Source: Aldehydirespirator sp965116965 (lineage in GTDB: Bacteria; Actinomycetota; Acidimicrobiia; Acidimicrobiales; Aldehydirespiratoraceae). Taken from it: 64,000 nt of DNA. Positions 25,776 to 35,533 of the stretch are shown here, piece after piece (position 1 is the first letter of the stretch; each line of letters opens with the position of its first letter). The stretch is taken from assembly GCA_965116965.1 (NCBI GenBank), contig OZ220743.1, forward strand, positions 3,038,001-3,102,000, written 5' to 3'. A model generated the notes under the pieces. It was not told the DNA's origin, did no database searches, and saw only the letters and a program-made list of their open reading frames with translations. The position numbers and the translations under genes are program-made.

Positions 25776-27257
25776 TTACAGCCGCTCCCCCGCCGGCCCG
25801 GTACCGCGGCCGGCGCCGTCCCGCAGTCGGTGCCCCCGCCTCAACACCAGCGCGGCGGGGACGGTCAGCACCGACAGCACCGCCATGACCGCCAGCGACC
25901 ACGTGTAGCCCTCGGCCAGCGCGTCGGACACTGTGGCGTCCACGGTGGTTTCGATATTGCCGAGCAGGCTCCTGACCAGTTCGGCGTCACCGGTGCGCCG
26001 TTCGACCACCCAGAACAGCACGAGACCGGCGACCGCGGCTCCGTAAGCGAAGCCGAGCGAGCGAAGGAACTGGTGGGCCGAACTCGCCCGGCCCATCTCG
26101 GCCGTGGCGGCGCGGCTCTGGAGCAGGGAGAGGCCCGTGGTTGTGATCGTGCCGATCCCCCAGCCGACGCAGGCCGCCGAGGCCAGCACCACCGGAATGG
26201 CGGCCTCAACCGCGACCGCGGTCGCGACAGCCGCTGATCCCACCGCCATGAACCCGGAGCCGATGAGGGTGACCGTCTGGACCCGGATGTGCTGCTGGAG
26301 CTTGCCCGAGACCCAAGCGGCCGTCGACCACCCCAGCGTGGGCCACACCACCGCGAAGGCCGCGAACGCCGCCGAGGAGCCGCGGGCCGCTTTGAGGTAC
26401 AGCGGCAGGTAGACGCTGGCCCCGGTGCCCCCCGACACCGCCAGCGAAGCCACGACGTGGATCGGCCAGAAACGCACCCCGGTGACGTGCGGCATCCGAA
26501 CCACGGGCGATTGGCAGCCGCGGGCGTGCACGACGTAGAGCGCGATTAGCGCAACCCCGGCAGCCAACAGCACGAGGCTTGACCACGACACGTTCGAGGT
26601 CGCCACCAGCAGGGCGGCGGTGAAGGCGCTGAGGATCAGCAGGCCTCGACGGTCCAGCGGCTCCGCGGCGGCCTCGGCCGCCGACGGCATCCGGCTCCAC
26701 CCGACCGCAACGGCAATCAACCCGACGGGAAGATTGGCAAGGAAGACGGCCCGCCATCCCAGCGTGCTGACCAGAGCGGCAGCCACCGCGGGGCTGCCGA
26801 TGCCCATGATGCCCCATACCGAGGACATGAGGGCATAGGCCCACGGTCGGGCCGCATCGTCGAACAACAGGCCGATGGCGGTGAGCGCGACGCCGATCAG
26901 CGCGCCCATGGCGAGCCCTTGCAGCAGCCGCCCTGCCACCAGCAGTTCCATGGAGGGCGCCGCCGCGCACATCGCAGAGGTCGCCAGGGCGGCGACCACC
27001 GTGATCTGGAAGGCCCGGCGGGCACCGGCCCCGTCGATGAACGGGCCGACGGCGAGCACCGCTACCGCGGCCGCCACCAGCTCCGCGGTCACCACCCAGG
27101 GCAGCAGCGTCACCCGGCCCAGGTCGTCGCCTATGGCGGGGAGCGCGGCGGTGACCGACAGGTTGTTGTAAGAGGCAATGGCCACCAGGACCATCAGCGA
27201 TAGCGCCGCGGCCCGGTACTTGGGCCCCAGCAGGCCCGAGGCCGCGAAGCGGGTCAC
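25776..27257 (-). CDS. MFS transporter, 14-TM drug-efflux type
   Basis: 493-aa polytopic protein with repeated hydrophobic segments throughout. The layout suits the DHA2-like 14-helix group: NNLSVTAALPAIGDDLG in helix 1, GPFIDGAGARRAF in loop 2-3, LLQGLAMGALIG in helix 4 and a second-half FLRSLGFAYGAAVAG. The next gene on the same strand, 9 bp away, is a paralogue with a frameshift, so this is a tandem duplication in one operon. An efflux role is likely, but the substrate cannot be assigned. Confidence 0.88.
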   Translation of the reverse strand: MTRFAASGLLGPKYRAAALSLMVLVAIASYNNLSVTAALPAIGDDLGRVTLLPWVVTAELVAAAVAVLAVGPFIDGAGARRAFQITVVAALATSAMCAAAPSMELLVAGRLLQGLAMGALIGVALTAIGLLFDDAARPWAYALMSSVWGIMGIGSPAVAAALVSTLGWRAVFLANLPVGLIAVAVGWSRMPSAAEAAAEPLDRRGLLILSAFTAALLVATSNVSWSSLVLLAAGVALIALYVVHARGCQSPVVRMPHVTGVRFWPIHVVASLAVSGGTGASVYLPLYLKAARGSSAAFAAFAVVWPTLGWSTAAWVSGKLQQHIRVQTVTLIGSGFMAVGSAAVATAVAVEAAIPVVLASAACVGWGIGTITTTGLSLLQSRAATAEMGRASSAHQFLRSLGFAYGAAVAGLVLFWVVERRTGDAELVRSLLGNIETTVDATVSDALAEGYTWSLAVMAVLSVLTVPAALVLRRGHRLRDGAGRGTGPAGERL

Positions 27258-27349
27258 CGCTCGACGCTACCGGCGCGAAACCGCTCCATTCGAATTGGCC
27301 CAGTCCACAGGCAGTCCATAGCAACAGCAGCAGCCGATAGAAATACCTG

Positions 27350-28705
27350 ATGCCCGAGCCGACGCTGTTCTTCGAGGACTTCACTCCCGGCGATGTCATC
27401 GAGCTCGGCACGTACGAGATGACCGAGGCTGAGATCATCGACTTCGGCCGGCGCTTCGACCCTCAGTACTTCCACACCGACCCGGAGGCCGCGGTGGACT
27501 CGCCGTTCGGGGGTCTGATCGCCAGCGGCTGGCACACCGTCTCGGCTTGGGCCCGCCTGTGGATCGACACCGTGGTGTCGAAGGCCGACGGCCGGGGCTC
27601 CGGCGGCATGCAGGAGGTTCGCTGGCTGGAGCCGGTCCGGCCCGGAGACCTGCTGACCGCAACCGTGAAGATCCTCGACGTCCGGCCGTCGTCTCGGCAT
27701 GCGGACCGCGGCACGGTCTTCATCGGCTGCACGACGACCAACCAGCATGGTCGCGTGGTGATGACCTTCCACGGGCGTGGCCTGTTCGGGCGGCGCCACC
27801 CGTTGAGCGAGTCTGCTGGGGTCCCGCCGGCTCCGTCGGCCGCCAGCTCGGCCGCTTCCTCCAAGGGCACCGTCGAGGTCCGATCCGCCGATGGTGTGAA
27901 CCTGAACCTACAGATGATGGGAGGGTCGGGCCCCGCCCTGCTGGTGTGTCACGCCACCGGGTTCCACGGGCTGGCCTACCGGCCGTTGGCCCAGTGCCTC
28001 GCCGAGCGGTTCACGGTGTGGGCCCTGGACTTCCGGGGCCATGGCTCGTCGGGCGCCGCGCCGGGCGACGACTACGCCTGGAGCGGCATGGGCGCGGATG
28101 TGGCCGCGTGCGTCGCCGCCATCGGGGCATCGCATCTCTACGGGTTCGGCCACTCGATGGGCGGCGCCGCGCTGCTGCTGGCCGAGCGGTCCCAGCCGGG
28201 CACCTTCGAGCGCCTGTTCCTCTACGAGCCGATCGTGCTGCCTCGGGGTTTCTTCGACGCACCCAACGCCAACCCGCTGGCCGCGGGCGCCCGCAACCGG
28301 CGCGAGGTCTTCAACTCGCGGGCCGAGGCCCTCCAGCGCTACTCGAGCCGGTCGCCGCTGGCAGTGATGCGGGCCGACGCGCTGGCCGCCTACGTGGAGG
28401 GCGGCTTCGTCGAGCTCGGTGACGGCCGGGTGCGCCTAGCTTGCGCGGCCGAGACCGAGGCCCGCACCTTCGAGGCCAGCGGCGGTCTGCCGACGGAGGA
28501 AGTTTCAGCGATCGACGTTCCTGCCACCGTGGCGGCGGGAACGGTGGTCGGAACGGCATCCAACCCCGGCGTCTTCGCCTCCGCGATCGCCGAGGCGCTA
28601 CCCCAAGGACGCTTCCTCAGCTTCGAGGACCTTGGCCACTTCGGCCCACTGGAGGCGCCCGGCGTGGTGGCCTCAGCGGCGATCCAGGAGTTGCTCGGCG
28701 GCTAG
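27350..28705 (+). CDS. MaoC-like hydratase / alpha-beta hydrolase fusion
   Basis: 451-aa two-domain protein. Residues 1-150 are a MaoC-type hot-dog domain (FFEDFTPGDVIELG, FDPQYFHTDPEAA, GWHTVSAWARLW), with the His/Asp region of R-specific enoyl-CoA hydratases partly kept. After an Ala/Ser linker, residues about 175-450 are an alpha/beta hydrolase: nucleophile elbow GFGHSMGGAAL (Ser about 270), LDFRGHGSSG, and the catalytic His in EDLGHFGPLE near the end. The two halves suggest an acyl-CoA or thioester route, but no substrate is clear. The stop overlaps the convergent JAMM gene by 4 nt. No break in frame is seen. Confidence 0.85.
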   Translation: MPEPTLFFEDFTPGDVIELGTYEMTEAEIIDFGRRFDPQYFHTDPEAAVDSPFGGLIASGWHTVSAWARLWIDTVVSKADGRGSGGMQEVRWLEPVRPGDLLTATVKILDVRPSSRHADRGTVFIGCTTTNQHGRVVMTFHGRGLFGRRHPLSESAGVPPAPSAASSAASSKGTVEVRSADGVNLNLQMMGGSGPALLVCHATGFHGLAYRPLAQCLAERFTVWALDFRGHGSSGAAPGDDYAWSGMGADVAACVAAIGASHLYGFGHSMGGAALLLAERSQPGTFERLFLYEPIVLPRGFFDAPNANPLAAGARNRREVFNSRAEALQRYSSRSPLAVMRADALAAYVEGGFVELGDGRVRLACAAETEARTFEASGGLPTEEVSAIDVPATVAAGTVVGTASNPGVFASAIAEALPQGRFLSFEDLGHFGPLEAPGVVASAAIQELLGG

Positions 28706-29124
28706 CTGGAACCGTCGATCGCCACGGGCTCTTCGGTGACGTGGCCGTCGAGGATGCGGAACGACCGCAGCGACGGCTCGGGGTGGCGCAGCGACACGAT
28801 CACGAAGCGCCAGGCGCCGAAGGGGTCGAAGCGGGCCGCGTCGGCGATGTCGGTGGGAGACGGGTAGTTGGTGGTGTGGGTGTGGGAGTGCATCACTCCC
28901 ATGACCGCCAGGCCGGCGTCGTCGGCGGTGCGCTCCACGTCCATCATCTCGAGGCCGTCGAGCACGTATATCTCGCGGGACTCGGCCGCGTTGCGCATTG
29001 GAAAGAAGCGCTCGACGCGGTTCGAGCCGGGCTGTCCGGCGAACAGGCCGCAGGCCTCGTGGGGAAGCCCGGCGATGGCGTGGTCCACCATCGCCGTGTG
29101 CATCTCCGCCGACATCTCCAGCAT
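28702..29124 (-). CDS. M67-family JAMM metallopeptidase (Mec-like)
   Basis: 140-aa JAB1/MPN+ zinc peptidase. The motif is complete: catalytic Glu in LPHEACGLFAG and zinc-binding MHSHTHTTNYPSPTD, with His-x-His, Ser and Asp. Actinobacterial Mec releases cysteine from the CysO-cysteine adduct made by CysM, and a CysM-type gene lies 4.4 kb away. The link is therefore plausible, though not operonic. Start ATG 29124; the ribosome site is weak. Confidence 0.88.
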   Translation of the reverse strand: MLEMSAEMHTAMVDHAIAGLPHEACGLFAGQPGSNRVERFFPMRNAAESREIYVLDGLEMMDVERTADDAGLAVMGVMHSHTHTTNYPSPTDIADAARFDPFGAWRFVIVSLRHPEPSLRSFRILDGHVTEEPVAIDGSS

Positions 29125-29187
29125 CGGTGCGAACCCTACCGGCAGGCTGCTTCCCCCCTGCCTTGGTCACCGGTACCGTGAGCAGCG

Positions 29188-29721
29188 ATGGCCAGGTCGC
29201 AGAAGCCTCGGGACGTCCCGGACGGGGCGTCGGTGGTGGCCACCAATCGCCGCGCCCGCCGGAATTACGACGTGCTGGAGACCCTCGAGGTCGGTCTGGT
29301 GCTTCAGGGCAGCGAGGTCAAGTCGTTGCGCGAGGGCAATGTGCAGATCGCGGAGAGCTGGGCCCGGATCGACCGGGACGAGCTGTGGCTCCACAACCTT
29401 CACATCTCGCCCTACTCGCACGCCTCGAGGTCGTTCCGTTCTGATCCCGACCGGGTCCGGAAGCTGCTGGCCCACCGCCGGGAGATCCAACGCTTGAAAT
29501 CGCGGGTCGACCAGGAGCGGCTGGCCCTGGTGCCACTGGCCCTCTACTTCAGCGAGGGCCGGGCCAAGATCGCTCTGGCGCTGGCCCGGGGCCGCACGAG
29601 GGGTGACCGGCGCCGCGACATCCAGCAGCGCGACGCCGATGCGGAGGCACTGCGCTACAAGATCAAACTGAGCCAGGCGACCGGAAGGGCCACCCGTCAG
29701 AGGCGTGGCCGCCAACCATGA
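29188..29721 (+). CDS. smpB: SsrA-binding protein SmpB
   Basis: 177-aa tmRNA-binding protein for trans-translation. ATNRRARRNYDVLETLEVGLVL, GSEVKSLREGNVQIAE, ELWLHNLHISPY and the Lys/Arg-rich C-terminal tail that enters the mRNA channel are present. The expected partner ssrA lies 680 bp downstream on the same strand, with one PQ-loop gene between. Start ATG 29188. Confidence 0.96.
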   Translation: MARSQKPRDVPDGASVVATNRRARRNYDVLETLEVGLVLQGSEVKSLREGNVQIAESWARIDRDELWLHNLHISPYSHASRSFRSDPDRVRKLLAHRREIQRLKSRVDQERLALVPLALYFSEGRAKIALALARGRTRGDRRRDIQQRDADAEALRYKIKLSQATGRATRQRRGRQP

Positions 29722-30332
29722 GCCGCGACGAGCTCGCCTTCTGGGTAGCCGTCGTCGCCAACGGCGTGACCTTCGTGCAGATCGTCCCCCAGATCGTGAG
29801 GCTGCTGCGCACCGGACGCACCGAGGGCGTGTCACCCACCTGGGCCGCGGCCGGCGCGACCATCAACCTGGGCTGGCTCGCCTACGTGGTGGAGAACGAG
29901 TTCTGGGAGACGATCCCGTCGATCATCGTCGCCATCTCCAGCTTCGGGCTGGCGCTGTACCTGCTGTACCGCAATGGGGCCAGAGTGCGCACCGGCCTGC
30001 TGATGAGCGTCGCTATCGCGGTGGCCAGCGTCGGGATCCAGCGGGCTGCGGGTTGGACGGTGCTGGGCACCGTGCTGGGCCTGTCCAACGGGCTGTATCT
30101 CGGGCCCGCGATGATCGCGGCATGGCGCACCTACGCCCCGGTCGGCGTATCGCCCGGCACTTGGTGGCTGACCGTGCTGGAGGGCTTCAAGTGGGGCCTG
30201 TACGGCGTGCTGGTGGCCGCCATACCGATCGTGGTGTACGGGTCGACTGCGATCCTGTTGGCGGTAGGGGTGCTGCTGCGGCTGTGGATGACCCGCGATC
30301 GGATCCGGGCGGCGCTCAGCCCGCCGGCCTGA
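29718..30332 (+). CDS. PQ-loop / SemiSWEET-like membrane protein
   Basis: 204-aa protein of about seven hydrophobic segments. The first triple-helix unit has the PQ motif (FVQIVPQIVRLLRTGRTEGVSP). The second unit (GLSNGLYLGPAMIAAW...GVSPGTWWLTVLEG) is a degenerate copy, so this is a duplicated PQ-loop protein of SWEET/cystinosin type. Transport of a small solute is likely. It overlaps smpB by 4 nt (ATGA), which suggests coupled translation, though no functional link with trans-translation is known. Confidence 0.8.
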   Translation: MSRDELAFWVAVVANGVTFVQIVPQIVRLLRTGRTEGVSPTWAAAGATINLGWLAYVVENEFWETIPSIIVAISSFGLALYLLYRNGARVRTGLLMSVAIAVASVGIQRAAGWTVLGTVLGLSNGLYLGPAMIAAWRTYAPVGVSPGTWWLTVLEGFKWGLYGVLVAAIPIVVYGSTAILLAVGVLLRLWMTRDRIRAALSPPA

Positions 30333-30398
30333 GTGTCAGCGGCGGTGAGTATCATGTTGGGTCCCTTCGGGGCCGCAGCTTGAAAAGAGACTGCACGA

Positions 30399-30794
30399 GG
30401 GGCTGACCGGTTTCGACGTCGGGACTAGGAGGCCGCGGAGTGCGACCGGAGTTGCTCAGACTCCCTAAACGGGGCAACCAAAGAGACGCCGAAGACGACG
30501 CTCTCGTTCTCGCCGCCTGATCCGAACGGATCTAGCAACGAGAATCATCGCGACCAGCAATGGCACGCGGGGCCGGACCGCTGCAGCCTGGCACCAGAAG
30601 CAGGGGTGGACGACGGGGAGAGACCCGCTGACAGCCGGCAAAGACCGCTGACACCGGAGAAAGATCCAGCGGCCGGATCCTCGGATCCGCACGACCCGGC
30701 GTAGCGGCAGCCGCAAGCCGCAGACTCGGGAATGGTCGTAGCGAGCCCGGCATCCGCCTGACGGACGGGAGTTCGATTCTCCCCAGCTCCACCA
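30399..30794 (+). ncRNA. ssrA: Transfer-messenger RNA (tmRNA)
   Basis: One-piece tmRNA. The 5' end GGGGCTGACCGGTTTCGAC pairs with the 3' end CAGCTCC before ACCA, and the T-arm GGGAGTTCGATTCTCCC lies just before. The tag frame begins with resume codon GGC at 30473 and reads GNQRDAEDDALVLAA, then TGA at 30518-30520. The LAA end is the usual protease signal, and NQRD is common in actinobacterial tags. smpB lies upstream. The 3' end of ssrA is a classic integration site, and the defence genes begin directly after it. Confidence 0.96.
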
Positions 30795-30936
30795 CCCAAA
30801 CCATATAACCGCAGGTCACAGGGCAAAAATTGCGGCCTCAGACACTCGCAGTGTTGGTTACAGTGTCACTATTGCAGGCCACCGCAGCCCTGCAGGACAA
30901 TGACGGCACCGACGCTTGAGTGGCTTCGGGGTCATC

Positions 30937-31893
30937 TCACTCGAAGTTCCAGTCGATGTGCATTCCGCTGGCAACGTGCAGGATCGTCCACCCGCTCCTA
31001 CCCAACTCGCTAGTGAGCCGACTCAGAAGCTCGGGTGTTAGGTCATCCTCGTCTATCCGTACGAGACGGAATCTCGCGTCGTCGGCGGCGTGCACTCCTG
31101 CACGTTCAAGGTCTCTGCGGCACTCGGCCCAGCAGGTCTCAATCACTTGCTGGACCCATTCAATGAGCCGAAGCAGCTTCATCACCATCACGACATGCTT
31201 CAAGTTCGCTCCGCTAGCGGTCATTCCCCCTCCGGGCGGAGCTATCGCCCTGTTTCCGACCTGCGTGACTACGTTGGCGTTCTTGCGCTGAAGGGCTCTA
31301 CGTCCGCTGTTAGATATTGAAGCCCCGCTCACACCTGGGACCTCATAGGGATCTAGCAGATGGGGCCAGTTCCGCTCGATGACATCGAGGTACTCTTGAT
31401 GGGACCAGCCGTTGTCGTCAATATCGCGCTGCTCGGGATGCGGTCGAATGTCGATGAGGTGCGCGTCGTCGACCCCCACCCAGACCATCAGAAGCCGGTC
31501 AGACCTCTTTACTCGTTTGGCCTTCGAAGACCGCTTGTCTCCTAGGTGCAGGTGGTGAATCCCGAAGTCGTTCAGCATGGCATCTGGCTTGTCGACGTTG
31601 GAAGCCAGCGTGCTCAGGAACTCAGTGAGGTCACCGCCGGCCTCGAAGCGCACCTCGATCGTGGCAAGCGGCTGCCTGTAGCGCTCTTCGAGCGTGCCCA
31701 ACTTGGCTCGCAGTTCAGCCGAGTAGTGCACCCGCCGGGGACGTGGGGCGATCATCTTGGCCATAGCTCGGAAGTACCGCTCCAACAGGTACGAGGTATC
31801 TGTTGACCGCTGACGATCGAACTTGATCGACTTCTTGTCGAAGTAGCGAACAATCTCGTCTGCGGCATCGCGTTCGAAGTTCATTCGCGGCAT
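30937..31893 (-). CDS. Hypothetical protein, last gene of defence cluster
   Basis: 318-aa protein starting at ATG 31893 after AGGAGAG. No family recognised. Residues 113-118 read HHLHLG, followed by a hydrophobic strand LLMVWVGVDDAHLIDI and a His near 156, a pattern seen in some small RNA-cleaving toxins, but this is only resemblance. It is the distal gene on the minus strand, after DUF499, and lies 140 bp beyond the ssrA 3' end. The gap 30795-30936 holds no gene that I can support. Confidence 0.7.
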   Translation of the reverse strand: MPRMNFERDAADEIVRYFDKKSIKFDRQRSTDTSYLLERYFRAMAKMIAPRPRRVHYSAELRAKLGTLEERYRQPLATIEVRFEAGGDLTEFLSTLASNVDKPDAMLNDFGIHHLHLGDKRSSKAKRVKRSDRLLMVWVGVDDAHLIDIRPHPEQRDIDDNGWSHQEYLDVIERNWPHLLDPYEVPGVSGASISNSGRRALQRKNANVVTQVGNRAIAPPGGGMTASGANLKHVVMVMKLLRLIEWVQQVIETCWAECRRDLERAGVHAADDARFRLVRIDEDDLTPELLSRLTSELGRSGWTILHVASGMHIDWNFE

Positions 31894-31994
31894 CCCGCTC
31901 TCCTATCGCTAGCAGTCGGCTCGCATGAGACGGTTAGCGCGTTGACGCATCCGGCCCGTCGCATGAGCACAGCCGACCAGGCGCACGAACCCCT

Positions 31995-34900
31995 CTATTC
32001 GAACTCGGAGGACTGGGCGCCGAGGCTGCGGGCGTTCTCTGAGACGGTGCGGCGGGTTGACTCGTCGAAGCCCTCTTCGCTTCTGGCTCGGACCTCCAGG
32101 ATCAGTTCAACGTCATCGCCGAGCTTGCTGCTGACGTGGTCGGCGATCTCGCCTAGGAGAGTGATGAGCAACTCCCAAATCGCGCAAATCTCAATTGCAA
32201 AACCCCAGGTCAGAGGCTTGCATGCTGCTCCAAAATCGCATTACTCAGCAGTCTCCTAGCTGCTTGATGCACCGGACCGGGTCGAGGGTGAACTGGGCGT
32301 AGAACTGGCTGGGCTTACTCGACTCCGGCTCGGGTCCGATAGGCGAGCCAGTGGGCTCACCTTGATCGTCTCCCCCGTCCGACGGCTGGTCCGAGCCGGA
32401 CTCCGGCCGCTCTTCAGGCTCTGGAATCCGGTCGGGGCGAATGAGCAGGCCGCTGGGGGCCGGCGTAGTTGCTTTGTCGGTGTGCAGGCCAACCCATCGC
32501 CCGTCGTCGTGGGCTTCGGCGTAGGCGAACGTGTCTTGGAGCCATGTGATCGTTGAGTCGCGGTTCGCGATGGCGTTGTGCAGCACGTCACGGCTGGCGA
32601 GTCGGGGCATGTAGGGGAACCGGGCGTAGGTTTCCCACAGCTTGTGGACGGCTATGTCGCCGCGCTCGGACCAGAGTTCGTGGCGGTCGAGGTCCATGCG
32701 GATGCGCACTCCGCTGTAGGTGCCGATGAGCTTCTCCTCGCTAACGAGCTTTCGACTAGTCCGTTCCGCCAGGTCACCGACCGCGGTCACCCTGGTGGTC
32801 TGCCATTCGATGTCGCGCTGACCGGGTTGCTTCGACGGGGTGAGCGCCAGAGTGAACGTCTCGGCGCTCAGGCTGTCGACCTGCTTGGAGCTCTCGGTCA
32901 GCTTGCTGTCGGCTTGGCGCTGCTGGTGCGCGGTGAGGTTCATGGCCTGGTCGCCGACGATCGATTTCCAGGCAAGGTACATGCGGGTCGCAGCCCGCAG
33001 CTCGGCGAGGCGGTTGGCGGCTGCGGCCAGGAACACCACCAGGTTGGGGTTGACGCGTGGGCCAGCCTCGCGCTGGGCCAGGATCCGTTCCGCGAGTGTC
33101 ACCGCCGGGGAGTTGTCGTCGTTGGGCGAGTGGGTGGCGTTGGGCTCAAGAATGACGAGGCGCACGCCGTCATCGTTGTCGGGTACGTCTCCTGGGCCCT
33201 CAGCGAACACCTGCACTGCGGCGAAGTCGCCTCTGTTGCGCTGGTTGCTGATGCGGCCGCGTGCTTCGTCGTCGGCATCGCGGTCGTCGTAGTTGGAGTT
33301 CGCCCGGTCGGCTGCGATTCGCGTGACGTTTGGGATCAGCGAATACCAGTACTGGGCGCCGTCGACATACAGGTGGGTGGCCTCTCCGGACAGGCGCCTT
33401 AGTGCGTCGGCGAACTGGTCCGGTGACTCGCCGGGCTGCGCACAGCCGAGCACCACCGCCTTGAGGTCCACTCCCCTGCGGCCGTCGGGCCGCGGCGCGG
33501 AGCCCATGTACACGGTGCGGGCTGCTCGGCGGGCCGCAGACAGCCGTCCGAAGTGGCTGTTGTTCTGGTCAATGCGCAGCGGCAGCGAGTTGGCTCCGTC
33601 CACGTCGGATTTGATTACGGGGTCCCAGCCGTCCTCGAGGTACTTCTTGATCTCGCTGACCAGCAGTCCGTAGTCCATGGGCAGGTTGCCGGGCATGATC
33701 AGCAGTGACCGGTCATCGCGCTGCCACAGCTGCGAGATGGCTAGCGCCATGAGCCGCAACACGCCTCTGGTGCGCTGGAACTTGTCGAGCGCGGACCAGT
33801 CGTCGAAGAGCCGGTCGAACAGCTCGGGGTGGATCGGATAGCACAGCTCCATCCGGCGGCGGTACTCGCCCTCGCCCACTCCGGGCGGGAACTTGTCGCC
33901 TTGGTCGCGGTACAGGTCGCAGAACGCGCGTATCACCCCGTCGCGCACTCGGGCCTTGTCAGCTGGTATCGGGTCGAACAGCCGTCGGCGCACGATTTCG
34001 AAGGACTCGTCGGGGGAGGCCGGCTGCCACTGGGCCGCCTTGCGGGCCACGACGTTCTTGAGCTTCTCCAGCGCGGTGCGCCCCCGCGGGCCGCCTACCT
34101 CCACATCGGAGGCTGGGATGGAGATCAGCACGACCACGTTGGGGACAGCCGCGGCGGCCTCGGTGAGGGCTTGTGCGAAGGTGAACTGGGTGTCGAAGTC
34201 GCCCCCGGCGAGGCGTTCGGCCCCGCCGTCGTCGGTGCTACCGCCGCGCAACTGGCGAGCGTAGGCGACCCATTCATCGATGAGGACCACAGCCGGGCCG
34301 AACCGCTGGAACAGCGTCGTGAGCGCCGCGCCGGGGCTGGTGCCGGTAACGTCGTCGGCCCGCACGATGTCGTAGCCGTCCTTGCCGCCCAACTGGTATG
34401 CGAGACGGCCCCACAGAGTGTGCAGGCGGATCCCGCCTCCCACTCGCTCAGGTGCCGACGGAGAGATCATCTGGCCCACCAGAACGGCCCGGTTCACCTT
34501 GGAGGGCAACGTCAGACCCTCATCAGCCAGCACGTCGGCCAGTCCCGGCAACTTGTCGGGATCGGCCTCTGAGGCCAAGTGGTACAGGGCGATCAGCGAG
34601 TGAGTCTTGCCTCCTCCGAAGTTGGTCTGAAGCTCGATGACAGGGTCTCCTCCCTGTCCCGACAAACGCCGGGCCGCGCCCGCCAGCAGGTCGCGCAAGC
34701 CTTGGGTGATGTACGTACGGGAGTAGAACGCGTGAGGGTCCTGGTACTCGGGCTCAGCACCGCCCGCGGCGACCAGCGCGAGATCGGCCGCGTACTCGGC
34801 CTGCTCGAAGCGCCCAGCTGCTACGTCGGCGTGGGGTGTGATGATGTCACGCCACGGCGTGAGCCCGGCATGGGGCGTGCCCTCGGTGGGCTTGGCCGCG

Positions 34901-35349
34901 GTGCGACGGCGCTCTGATCGGGACTCCTCCTCGAACATCTGGCGCATCAGATCCCGGCGGAGGCTACGGATCTGGTCGCGATGTTCGCTGTTGCCGAAAG
35001 CCTCCAACACTCTCTCCATCGAGTCAAGCGCCCTGACCGTGTCGTCGCTGCTCAGAGATCCCTGGTGAGCCCAGCGGTTGCGGACATCGGACAACTCGAA
35101 TATCAGCGAACGCACCGCCGCCGGGAACCCGTGGCCAAACACCTCGTTCCACGTTGCCTTGATGCCTTTGAACAGGAAGGCTGCGTCCTTGGTGCTCGGC
35201 TGGCGCTCAGGGTGGTGGAGCTTCGAGTTCACCTGCTGGAGCCAGCTGTCACCGTAGAACCCTCGCCAGGTGTCCTCGCACGCTGGACCGAGCCCATCGC
35301 GCAGCAGGTCCAGAGCCTTGGCGACACGCTCGGTATTCGCCATCACCAT
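31995..35349 (-). pseudogene. Swt1-HEPN / DUF499 ATPase, interrupted near 3' end by MITE
   Basis: Large anti-phage-associated ATPase. Residues 1-120 are a Swt1-type HEPN domain with the RxxxxH motif RNRWAH (90-95). DUF499 follows, with Walker A NFGGGKTHS (about 243-251) and Walker B VVLIDEW. The frame from 35349 stops at 32245 inside an inserted 101-bp element, after CIKQLGDC. Beyond the element the same frame continues as LGEIADHVSSKLGDD to ...AQSSEFE and TAG at 31995. Removing the element plus one TA restores CIKQLGEIADH exactly. The interrupted protein lacks 52 C-terminal residues; whether it still works is unknown. DUF1156 methyltransferase lies upstream. Confidence 0.85.
32156..32256 (-). 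mobile_element. 101-bp MITE-like element, copy 1
   Basis: Flanked by TA on both sides within CTAG. Its ends GGAGACTGCTGAGTAA and GGAGAGTGATGAGCAA form imperfect terminal inverted repeats (about 16 bp). It is 101 bp, has no ORF, and differs at only two positions from copy 2 at 57311-57411, which lies in the opposite orientation. Insertion at TA inside CTAG is the known target habit of IS630-family elements, so a non-autonomous IS630 relative is the best guess. No IS630 transposase is in the window. Confidence 0.85.
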
Positions 35350-35533
35350 GGTCGTCTGCTCCCGCTGAGGATCGTCGTCAGAGACTCAGGCACGACTCTC
35401 ACAATGCCATGCCGGTGCGACAGAACGCCGTTCCGACCCGACACCAATCGCAAACAAGGCGTAGCCGATGGACCGACCGCACTATTGGAGGCGAGGACTA
35501 TTGCCACGACGGCGGGCGTACCGGACCTAGGCG

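Noticed and set aside
28441..29181. 246-aa plus-strand frame overlapping the hydrolase and JAMM genes
   Set aside because: Shadow of two recognised genes on the other frames; no motif or start signal.
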